Shown here: positions 38,105 to 49,049 of the stretch, one piece after another
Layout of the letters: every line of letters starts with the position of its first letter
Numbering within the stretch: position 1 is the first letter of the stretch
Origin: Rhytidiadelphus loreus
Lineage: Eukaryota; Streptophyta; Bryopsida; Hypnales; Hylocomiaceae
Direction: 5' to 3'
DNA: 64,000 bases
Assembly (NCBI GenBank): GCA_947034895.1
Contig: OX344764.1
Span: 9,052,001 to 9,116,000 of the forward strand
Position numbers and translations under genes: made by a program
Notes under the pieces: model-generated
The model's input: the letters and a program-made list of their open reading frames with translations, nothing else
What the model was told of the DNA's origin: nothing
The model's database searches: none

Positions 38105-38257
38105 CTCCCTTTGTTTCTGAATAATACCAACGATTCCTATATAAAACACAAAGAAAACACTGGTATTATTTAGAAACAGAGGGAGTAATAATACTGGCAA
38201 TTTCTTTGTAAAACACAAAGGAAACACTAAGTTAGTATTATTCAGAAACAGAGGGAG
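38105..38257. mobile_element. Stowaway-type MITE with a duplicated right half
   Basis: The ends are CTCCCTTTGTTTCTGAATAA and, reverse complemented, CTCCCTCTGTTTCTGAATAA, flanked by TA on both sides (38103-38104, 38258-38259). This matches the classical Stowaway terminus and TA duplication of the Tc1/mariner group. An additional internal right terminus (GAAACAGAGGGAG ending at 38185, followed by TA) makes 38105-38185 an 81-bp complete-looking element on its own. 38186-38257 repeats the right half. It sits about 0.7 kb upstream of the MND1 start codon. Confidence 0.85.
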
Positions 38258-38297
38258 TATAAATTTCTAGTCCTGGGTGGTCTGACCTAAATTTTCA

Positions 38298-38305
38298 GGC
38301 GGGAA
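38298..38305 (+). promoter_or_regulatory. E2F-like site GGCGGGAA
   Basis: GGCGGGAA is close to the E2F core (TTTSSCGC read on the other strand). It lies just downstream of the MITE and about 0.67 kb upstream of the MND1 start codon, where a promoter or leader is expected. A single short match could be chance. Confidence 0.25.
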
Positions 38306-38969
38306 GCATTTGGCTTTTCGTTCAAGCTCGCGTTTCATTCTGTCTCTCCGACTTTACACTGCTCTTGCAATTGATGCCAAGCTGGTTCGCCATTGAACAA
38401 GTTCGCCGGGGGCGTTAGCCGCAAATTAAGTAAAGGTTCGGCCGCATCTCTGACTATCAATTCACATGTTCTTTCACCAATTTCGGTACTCTTTTTGATC
38501 CAATTTGCTTTCTAAGGGATTTTCTTCTGATGGTTTGATTCTTGGGAGTCTGTTGTATGCGAGAGTAAAATTTTACACTATCTGCTTCTCAGGTTTCCCT
38601 CCGCTAGTGAATCTCCTAGTCTTTATGGCTGGACAATGCTTCTGGATGCGGAAGCTTGTTTGCTTGGAGAGATGCGCTAGTTGGAATGAAGACAATTGAA
38701 TTCTCAGTACGCTGCAATTTTCGTGGTTTTAGGCAGGCTCATGTGAGAGATCTGTGTAGATAAATATCCGCATTCTTACTTATTTTCTTACTCATTTCAA
38801 TTCTTTGTTTTGTCGATTATTGGAATTATCATTTTTATTTATTTCTGGTGCAGAATCACGAGGCGCAGGCTACAATTCTTGTAACCTGAACGAAACCTAG
38901 AGAAGGTTTTATTTCGTGCTTCTGGATAGAGGCTAGGGAAAGCTCCATCCGAATCGTGGTGTTGGAAAA

Positions 38970-41675
38970 ATGGTGAGTCGTGCTCTTGTAAGGAGATGTG
39001 CAGAATCGATGTATTTGTTGCTGTGTAATTCATAGGCTAAATTCCAACTCCGTGAAATTTGGTCCGATCGCCAGGGCAATGTCGAAGAGAGTTTGTCCGG
39101 AATCTAAAGACAGTTGGCTTGGTCAAATTCTGTACCTTATTTCAGTTGGAAGTCTAAGAGTTCATCGGCACCGAGCTGGCTCTACTTCCCTTTGGTTGTA
39201 TTTAATGCTATTTAAGTTGGAGAGGTTTGTTTACGGAGTACGGTAGGTTTGATGAAGTGCAGAATTTACAGTCAGCTTGTTGTGTGGCATCTTCCAGTCG
39301 AAGAAAAGAGGATTATCTTTGGAGGAGAAGCGGGATAAGATGCTTGAAGTTTTTTATGATAGCCAAAGCTTCTTTCAGGTAAGTACATTTTGCGTTATCT
39401 TTCCTATGCAAGTTTGAGTGTAGAATAGGAGTGGAATTTTCTTGAATTTTGTATGGTTGAATCATCTGAGCGTTTCTTGTCTCTGAGAGCTGGTAGCTTG
39501 CTCCTCTTTTTGAGTTTGTAGAGGCATTTCATGTAAGTGTTCTCCTGCTAGTTTGTGGTGAACGTGACCAAGTGCTGACGACAAGTAATGTGATCGATTT
39601 TGAAGTTGAAAGATCTGGAGAAGCTTGGACCAAAGAAGGGAGTTATTAGCCAGTCAGTGAAAGATGTCGTACAGAGCTTAGTGGACGATGATCTTGTTTT
39701 CAAAGATAAGATCGGAACGTCTGTGAGTCGTCTGCATCTTCTTGCAAACATGCTGCTAAGAATTTTAAGAGCTAGAAAGTTAGAAACGAACTTCGCATTT
39801 TGATTTTCTATTTCTAAACTTTCGAGAATGATGCAATTGAACTGGTTCATTATACTTATAATCTGGAGTTCATGAGTTTATTCAAATCACAAACCGGTTC
39901 TTGCTGATTTGCCTTTGCAAGTAGTTTTGCGATAATTTTGCAATAATAGAAGAGCAGAGGTGTTGGTTTATCCGTTTAGTCTACTTTATCTTACTAATAT
40001 TTTTTGTAGGTATATTTTTGGAGTCTTCCAAGTCGCGCTGGAAATCAGGTACTTCTTAATCATACCATCTTTGCATTGGAATCGTAGTGTACAGCAAGGA
40101 ATCAATCATAACATTGTGCTTCTCTGTCTGAGGCTTTCCGAATTTGTATATAGCGAGGATGTTATTTCGTGCTTGATGTTAGCGCTGAGTATTGAAGCTC
40201 TACCTGTTAGTGACATCAAAGCTCTCTTGGGAACCCCAAACAAACGTTCAAACTTGCATTTAGCACAGTATAGAGAGTGCAGTTTTCTGCTTAGAAAGCT
40301 TCAAGTTGCGCATGGAACTTTGGTCTTTATTCGTTAAGAATTGTAGGAATAACTGTGCAGAACATATCGCGACAGGATTTATAGTTGATTTCTTGCAGCT
40401 GAGACAAGTGCGTGCAAAACTGGAGAACGATCATGCGGCCTTGAAAAATCGAGAATCTGAACTGGAGGACAAACTTGAAAGTTGCAAAGAAGGTCGAGAG
40501 GACTCGGTAATATATTGTGCCTCATAAGTCCTGGTTCTAACTCCCTTCCGTATAATTCTCCATGTTAGCAACCCATGTCTTTGTGCAGATCGAAGGAAAT
40601 TGATCATTTGTGTGGAAGTTCGAGATTTGGACATGTATTTATTGATGAGAGTCTGAATATTGACCATCTCTTTTAAATGGTAGTGAGCTACTGAGCTTCA
40701 GCTCGAAATCTCGGGTTTGCATGACAAGTAAAGGGAACCAGAATGAGATTCAATGAATGCCCATGTTTTTTGGTCCAGGCTGAGCGGCAAGCTGCGTTGG
40801 TGGAGTTGAATGCTATGGAAAAGAAGCACAAAGAGCTCCAGGTACTGTTTTTTTGGTAGTATCTATCATCTTTGCCTGCATCTTACTTCCAACGGTTAAC
40901 ATTAATTCTTTACCTTGTTACGCTCCATGGTTCCTGTTTCTGGCTTGTAAAATCATGAATATGGGTAATATGTTGTTAAATACTATGTTCGCAGGAGGAG
41001 ATCAACAAATATGCAGATAATGACCCAGCGGTGTATGAGTCCATGAGTAAGCCATTAACCCTCGTTTCCTGTTTCACTACCGATGTGTCATGCTCGTATT
41101 GCACACTTCCTAGTCCCACATTTAAGTTGCTTCTGGTGTTATTGTGGTTTAACCGTGCTACTCTGATGGTGTTACTTTTCGTTAATGACAGGAATTGCAT
41201 CCAAGATTGCCCATGATTCGGCTAATCGATGGACCGGTGAGCCTTCTATACCTTATGTGCCATTAATTGTGTTTCCCTTTGGCTAGGGAGAAATTATTTA
41301 CTTTTGTCTTCAATAGGTCTAGAATCTTGAAACAATATCGTGAAATTGAGGTCATTTGTCGTGTACACAGACAACGTTTTTGCACTGCAAAAGTGGATAT
41401 CAAAGAGATTTCCTGAAGCACGAGATAAGCTTGAAGAGCTGTACAAGGAGGTATGGATTCATCATCTCAATCTCTCAAGTTTTTCCCTTACCATTCTGAG
41501 AACTGGGGTAGCTTATTGCTGTGCATACTTTGTCACTGCGCGGAAACATTTTACATGCTTTTCAGGCGTCGGTCATTCAGCCTAGCATGTCTGACACCCA
41601 TCCTAACACGTCTGGCATCACTTATGTTGTCGTGACCAGGTTGGTATAACTGAAGATTTCGACTACGTAGAATGA
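38970..41675 (+). CDS. MND1: meiotic nuclear division protein 1 (MND1)
   Basis: Ten coding exons join in phase: 38970-38972, 39298-39378, 39606-39722, 40010-40048, 40399-40506, 40779-40841, 40995-41046, 41192-41236, 41371-41450 and 41640-41675, giving 207 residues. The product starts [16 protein letters not shown] and ends ITEDFDYVE, both hallmarks of MND1. Residues about 1-80 form the winged-helix part ([28 protein letters not shown]), about 80-150 a coiled coil, and the rest the C-terminal helices with SANRWTDN. MND1 pairs with HOP2 and stimulates DMC1/RAD51 strand exchange in meiosis, in the nucleus. The length is near the usual 205-230 residues, and no break is present. The first coding exon contributes only the ATG, which abuts the donor GTGAGT. 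Further 5' UTR exons are likely (an acceptor TGGTGCAG ends at about 38853) but not proven. Confidence 0.95.
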
Positions 41676-42476
41676 ACTTTTCTTACTAGAACGATTACAA
41701 AGCTTTCTTGGGCTCTTTCCCTGCTCATACCCACTCTTGGAGTTCGACATTAAGAGTAAGCAAATGGCAAGCCCCCGTGGAATATGGGGGTTCATCTACG
41801 GCATATCCTTTTGTTTGCGCACTGCCAGTAGATGATCATAGCATCTGAAGGAAGTCAGATATATTGTACATACCAGACACGCTGCACAGTAGATTCTGCA
41901 GAGAAACAGGCTGTTTTCTTCTTAAAAGCAATGCTCAGGTTGGAAGGGAGGAATGCGCCGAGATCACGTGCACCTTGCGAAAGAAGTTGAATATTCCCTT
42001 CCTACTAGCAAAATGTATATGTAATACCAATAGTGAACTTCATAACTAAAATCAGACTCGAAGTTTCAGTGCCCTAGCGGAGCTAAGAGGGCCCTGCAGC
42101 CAAAAAATTCATCAAAAGGATGCTCCTCGATCAATTTCAATAGTTTGTTTGTTTTCAATATCCATATATTGTGTTTGATTTGAACTAAGACGGTGAAACT
42201 CGTCTTAGTTCAAGCGTGAACTGTGAGGCGCGAACTGTGAAGCGTACAGGCAGTTTCTGCCTCTTTTCATGCGAAGCTTGTCAATTTAAGTTTTGACATC
42301 ATTTTTGAATTTCAAACATTTCAAACTTTTAGTAATACAGTAAATTGCAACTTAACCTCTAAATGTTAGAGACTATGTTTTCACCAAAATTGCTCCAAAA
42401 ACTGTCATTTTTAGGACAAATAACAAATTTTATAAAAAAAACATTTTTAGAAACATGTAACCATAGGATCTTGTAG
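41676..42476. other. MND1 3' flank, probable 3' UTR then spacer
   Basis: The first few hundred bases keep the balanced composition of the gene and probably include its 3' UTR. No clear polyadenylation signal was chosen and no second gene is visible. Confidence 0.35.
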
Positions 42477-42752
42477 TAAGGTGGGTACACCCAGAACCGT
42501 TACTTTTTACTACTGAGCCTAGTTGCTATTATGAAACTGGTCAAATTTTCACATATTCATGTTGGCAAGTGAAAGGAGGTTCCAACGCACCAAAGAACGT
42601 CACATTTGGATATTGTATGCAAAAGTTATTAAGGGTCAAAGTTCGTTTTTGAAAGTGCTCCATCCAAATAGGTACATAACTGAAATTCGAAATGTATAAA
42701 CCTTGTAGATGGCACTTTAAGGTCAAGTGCCATTTAACAACATACTACCTTA
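42477..42752. repeat. 276-bp dispersed repeat, copy A
   Basis: Begins TAAGGTGGGTACACCC and ends CATACTACCTTA, so the outermost bases are inverted (TAAGGT/ACCTTA). It could be a small MITE with a TA target site. An equally long copy lies at 48600-48875 in the same orientation. Confidence 0.75.
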
Positions 42753-45700
42753 CATTAGTTTGAGAAGATGTGAAAAAAGTTTCAAAAGTTTTCATTGTGT
42801 AGATCGCAAGATATTAACGTTTGAAGTGACAAAAATCTTTTTTGGGCCTGCAAAAATATGGGCAGTTGCACTTCACAAGGTTACATTTGTATGAAAAAAT
42901 GTTCAAAATGGTTGTTACTCTTTGGATTCTTTCTTGAAGGCAAGTTGGCTACATGTTTGAAAATTTTCAGATCATTTGAAATTGTGCAACATATAGGAAA
43001 AAAATAGTAATTAGAAAGAAGTAGAGAATGTTTAAAATACTAAATTGTTACCAATTTATTTATGGAATTGAAAAATGCCAATGGTTGTAATGTTGCAATA
43101 AACAATATACACCTAATGTTTTTATTTTTTTCCAAAAATATTTAAAAATTGAGTTAAATAAAGGACTTCAAAGTTTATTTTAGAGTAGAGATTCCATAAG
43201 TACCCACAAACTAATCCAAACTAAAATTCCTCATAACTTTCATCTCATTGATCAAAATTTTCACTTTTTTTAAAAGTGATTTTCAAAGAAGTTTTTTTTC
43301 TGCTTGGGCTACCCAATGAACACTGAAAATTGCATATCATGCAATATCTTTTGAACCATGTTGTCAAAAGTTATGAAAATTGTTGGGCCTTAAAGTTACT
43401 CCTCAAACACATGTTTTGTGAAAATTTCAAAGAAAAAAAATAAAAACTCCATGCGTAGTGAGCTGCCCAAAATCGCTATGTTGTCAAAAAACGTAGTTTG
43501 GTCCATTGTGGGTTAAAAAACCCTAACTTTACAAAATTGTGTTTTTTCAAAATTTCCATATTGAAGATACTTTTTGAATTAAATTCATATACTAGTTTCT
43601 CAACTCAACCTTCACTTTTGATTTTTTTAAATCATGTTATTCTAATACACCATTAGATTGATATGATTTTCTTAAATCAGTAGAAAATCATACGGAGTAA
43701 TAACTTGCTTGATTTAGTTCTTATGGAAAACTTGATAATGGTAATTTGACTTAAATCATATGTAAGTAAAGGTGTTTAGATTGTGAAGGGTAAAATTATT
43801 CCTTGAATCCTTTTCCCCCAAACTTTTGCAATTTTATAGTAAATAATTAGAATTCCTCCAAAATATGTACTTTAGATATATCATTAAGTCATGTAGAGCA
43901 TTCTTTCTTCTTTCATTGATATATTACATGACTTTTCTTGAAGTTTCTTCAATAAATATTAACCCCAAAAGTTTTTTGGAGTGGAAGTAGTGAAACTAAT
44001 GAAATTAGAGGAAGTGTAGAAATTGTGTTTTAGAAAAAATTATAGTTTTTGAAAATTTTCAATTGTTAGATCTTAAAGTTACCTTTAGTAGTTACTCACT
44101 TGCCAAATTTCAACACCAAATTTAGAGGAGTTTGTTAGATCAAGATAGACAAAGTTGGCAAAAATAATTTTTAAACACTCCAAAATTCTAGGTAGCTTCT
44201 ACTATGGAGGGTATATATGCATAGATGATCTTTAGAAATCTTGGTAACACTTTAAATTTTGAATCTAATGTATGTTAGATACATCTTCCCAAAGTTTCAA
44301 ATGAATTGAAGGTCCAAAATACCCAAAATGAAATAATTAAACACAAAGGTCTATAGAATTCCTCATACAAAGGCAAAATTTCTCTTCCCTTAAGTTCATT
44401 CAATAATACTTTCATTTAAGAAGTGAATAGTGGAGTCATCACTTGCAACATTTGCTTCTTGAAAAAATAATTCTTCGTCTAAATGTACAAAAATTGAATG
44501 AGGGAGGGGGGGAAATGAGCCACAACATTCAGTTTGAAGATCGTTCTTCAAAATACCTACCTATACCAAGTGAAACTCTCATGCATAGCTAGTCTTGTGC
44601 AATTAATTCTATCCTTTGTTAGAGAATCTCTACCATGCTTGCTGACCTAGTCTTATTGATGAAGGTCATTGAAGAAGAGTTTAGGTACCCTAGCCAATCA
44701 AAGCTCCACTCTACATGGTAAAAAAACCATTGTATTTTGAAGAAACTAGAGAGTCTATGTGGACAAGCTTGACATTAAAATAATAATAGGTTTAAGATTT
44801 GATATGGCAAGCAGAGACAAAGACTCTCTAGTTTCTTCAAAAAACGGCAACAACTACACATAATTATTTGTCATTATGGTTGATAAAAGTATAAAAAAAT
44901 ATATAAAATGAGAAGGGAGGCCCGATAAAATAAAAATAGAAGGAATATATAAGATGTAAGAAGGAAAATGCAAAATGCAAAGCCCCCCAAAACAAGATAA
45001 AATGAGAGAAATTTGCACCTTACTCTCAATAGTGATGTTTTTGCCCATGATTGTGGGATCAAGGCCCATAGAAGAACTCCTCAAAACACCAGCAATTTAG
45101 GCATAAGAAAGCCCAATTGAGTGCACAACAAAAAAATCTATATATAGGATTTCTATGTGCTACACATGGATGTGTCAATCGACATACTACATGTTGGCAT
45201 ATGGGGATGTAAATCTTCCTCATCTTCATCCACATTACTACCTAGACCATATACCATTGGTAAGCAAACAATGCCACTAAAGCTAGTTTCTCAATAGAAT
45301 CCTTAGCCTACTTAGTTGACAAGGTAATGATTATGATCTTCAAACCTTTAATTTGGTAAAATTAAAGAGTTGAACTTTAACCTCACCAAGCATCTTCTCT
45401 AATTCTCCAATGTCATCCATGTTTACAATATGCTCTATATACATTGATTGTTGAGAATCAAAACCCTCAACTTCATGCCTTAAATGTCAAATGGTTATAT
45501 TGGTGTCAAGATCATTGAAGATCCTTTGTGCCACAACTAATCAAGCTCTTCATAGTGCCACAAACCAACTTGCTACTTCACTACTTCTTTGGAAGCTCCT
45601 CAAGCTTGCACTTCAAAGAACTACCTTTCTTTTAGAGAAAATTTAAAACTTGACTAAGTAGTCATGGGGACAAAACAGTCACCGAAAAAAACAAGGCAAA

Positions 45701-48599
45701 AACGGAATACTACTGCAAAGAGAAAACAAGCAGTGCACCAACATAACACTAGAACCCGAGGAGGACACTCCCCACGTTTTAGCAACCCAAGTGCGGCGGA
45801 AAAAGTAATAGATGTAATACACCTTAAAATTTAATTTTTTTTTCAAAAAAAAATTATGGATAGATTTTACTACTTTAAAAGTTTATATTTTGAATTATTG
45901 GTATTTTTTTATGCTAATAGTAATTAGTTATAAATTTTTTAAGAAAAAAGATACACTGTAAAGCTGAAAATAACTTTCACACTTCTATATTATATAAGAA
46001 AAAAAAATTGAAAAATGAAAAAAAAAATTCTATAGAATAGCTTTCTATTGAAAGTTTATTTTGGTTGAATATTGATGCAATAGTCATCTTCATGTGAGCT
46101 CTATAAATATTTTAGTTGGAGAACATGCCATTTTAGTTCATTTTTCAACCCTTTCTAGACAATATAACTTATGTTATTTGGAATTGAAATTTTTGTCAAT
46201 AGAAACCTTTAGTCATTGTTAAACAAAGCTCAAAATTTTAGGATGAAATTATAGTTTATTCAAAAGTAAATAGGGGGTCAAAAAATCACTCCGCCACATA
46301 TGGGTACCCCAAATGTAGTGAGAGTGTCCTCTCCTAGCACTATAATACCAAGCAAAGAGAAAACTCTAGCCCTATAGAAGGTTTGAAACTATAGTCTTAT
46401 TATAGTCTCATAGAAAAAAGAAGTATGTGTTGATACCTTGGGTACTTTACTATACCTTGTAATCTATATATACATGTATCAAATTTTTTTATTATGGGGG
46501 CTATTCAACTATTATTTTACAATAGATATGTCCCTATTTTTTTCTACTTCTACTTTTCACCAATTTTCCTACACCCTATGGTAGTTAAAACTGAAATTTG
46601 AGGCATTTAAACATATCCCTATTGTAATTCAAAAGTTTATATCCAATTTTAGAATTGATCAATACAATATGTACACTTTTAACTACTATTGAACACAACC
46701 TACATAAACGGCATATATGCAGACATTATATATCAAACAATTCATACAAACAAATTATACATATGCAATAGGAGAAAAATCCATCAAAATTGAAAACCCC
46801 ACAAGTAGTATTATATTAGATGCTCCAACAACTGCACCTTGCCTTCTTATGTGAATACAAAACATCTTTGAAAACCACCCACAACATATAAGAATTGGAA
46901 CAAATCAACAGATCATAATCCAAAATGAAACATTATTTGTTATTTTGTCTATTTGCAAATGGAAAATGGAAGCTTCTCATGTAGGTTTGTCTCTTTCTTT
47001 TTAGACTAGCCCTTGTTTAGATTTACAAATGATATACTATGTTTCAATGTACTATATAGTGGTTGTAATACGATATGCTTCAAATAAGTGATGCTATAGT
47101 AACTTGAATATTTTTTAAATTATTAGCTCCAACATTTATAGTAACTGCTAGTGAAGTACTTGAGGTTAATACCCTCGGAAGAACTTGTTGGACTATAGCT
47201 TGTCCTCTTAGATTTTGGAGAACCACCCAAATTGTGCAAGACCTCCCCTTTTTGTTCAAAATTCTAAGGATGAACATCTGCATTTATGTTTTAAAAAAGA
47301 AAGATTTTGTCATTCATTGGTCAATTTTTAGCCACAATGTCCTTCTAGGGTTAAGAATGCCTTTTTTTCTAAGGTATCTAGATTAGCCTATTAGCGTCAA
47401 TCTCCCAATCCAAACATCTACTAGACCCTCTCATTTGCACAACAATTACTCATTTTTGCAAAATATGTAACTCTCATTTTCTTTGGACAAGCAATTGGGT
47501 GCTATTGTCAGAGAATGATATCATATTCATATCAATTTATGAACATTAATAAATTGATAAAGATGTGGTTCATTAAATGTTGGTTCAAGTGGACTTCGTT
47601 AGTTGTGAACAAATGTTTGTTAAAATAAATTGTAGCTTTGAGTACTATTAAAAGTGCTTTTAGAATGTCAAACTTGTGCTTTCAAAACACTCATCAAATA
47701 GAATTAGGGTGGCATGTCACTAACCTTTTTAAGATGGTCATGACCCCCACCTATTTACTAACAATTTAATGTTTTTGCACCAAACATGTTTGAAAATTCA
47801 TATCAATTTCATTTCTTATTAAATTACTATGATTCCACTTGTATTTGAGTCCATTCAACTAAGGTGGAAGCACCCAATTCCGCACTTGTACCTAATCTTT
47901 ATTCCTAGATGGACAATAAACCGTCTCTAGAATTTTATTGAATGGTCCTTGACATGTGTCATAAAGTTTTCTCTTTTCTTCACTGTGATTAAACCTTAAA
48001 GGACAGACCTACAACCACGTGTTTTGAACCTCAATGCCCTTCACTTAGTTTGTTGCCATTTTTGAACTAGATATGTTTGAAATTTTTTATATTTATTTTT
48101 CAAAGATAAAACTACATGTCTTCTTTACTTCACAAAAAATTTAGATTTTTTTGAGGAAATTTTTTTTTTATAATAAATTTTGAAGAAAAAGTGAAGAAAA
48201 ATCATATCAAATAGAGAATTATTTCAAAAAATCTGAAAATTTTACCATGGGTGTGCATTACAGTGACAAACATCATGGTGTAAACCTAAATCCCATGTCC
48301 TTCTATAATTAGAATGTAGAAGACATCAAAAATACATCCAAAGTTCATATTGCAATAAAATATTCAATATTAAGAATTTTTCCAAAATTCCAATTGGAGT
48401 AGAAACTAGAATAGGTGTCCTTCATTTTGTTAGTTGAGATTAAACTCAAAAAATATTGTTTTTTTTGAGAAATTTCAGATTTAAAGCAAGAAGCAACAAC
48501 TTCCTATAATACACTAAAAATAGCATATTTTGTAATCCGTTTTTTTAACTTATTTCTTATCCACATGAAGATAAACACTGACAAGACTACAAAAAGAAT
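42753..48599. other. AT-rich sequence between the two 276-bp repeats, no gene
   Basis: No coding frame can be supported. The stretch 47200-47400 shares a decayed repeat with 54880-55040 in the same orientation (GAA(T/C)ATCTGCA, then GTCAT(T/C)CATTGG). A separate repeat copy at about 45830-46270 is listed on its own. Confidence 0.4.
45830..46270. repeat. inverted homologue of the interior of the hAT-like element
   Basis: Reverse complemented, this stretch matches about 25220-25660: for example CTCAAAATTTTAGGATGAAA here against the complement of TTTCAACCTAAAATTTTGAA there. The similarity stops before the hAT-like termini. Different outer ends sharing GAGGACACTC (about 45760 and, inverted, 46325) surround it. 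The family therefore has members with exchanged ends. Confidence 0.55.
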
Positions 48600-48875
48600 T
48601 AAGGTGGGTACACCCAAAACTGTCACTTTTTACTACTGAGCCTAGTTGCTATTATGAAACTAGTCAAATTTTCACATATTCATGTTGACAAGTGAAAGGA
48701 GGTTCCAGCGCACCAAAGAACGCCACATTTGGATATTGTATGCAAAAGTTATTAAGGGTCAAAGTTCGTTTCTAAAAGCGCTCCATCCAAATAGGTACAT
48801 AATTGAAATTCGAAATGTACAAACCTTGTAGATGGTGCTTTAAGGTCAGGTGCCATTTAACAGCATACTACCTTA
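48600..48875. repeat. 276-bp dispersed repeat, copy B
   Basis: Same length and orientation as 42477-42752, aligned without gaps. By eye I count 16 differences, all of them transitions. TA is found at both outer borders of each copy. Confidence 0.75.
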
Positions 48876-49016
48876 GGTACTCTTCACAAGAACGTGGGTT
48901 AAGTAAGTGTTGAATTTGTTAGAATTGAGATTTGGGTCCACCTACATGAAGGTTCCAGTGGTCTAGGGGACTGCAACTTTGAAAATTCATAGAAAGTACA
49001 TGCCAAGTCCGAAAAA

Positions 49017-49018
<2 letters not shown>

Positions 49019-49049
<31 letters not shown>

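Noticed and set aside
42477..48875. The two 276-bp repeats as LTRs of one retrotransposon
   Set aside because: They lack TG...CA ends, no matching duplication flanks the pair, and no primer site, gag or pol is readable between them; independent small elements fit better.
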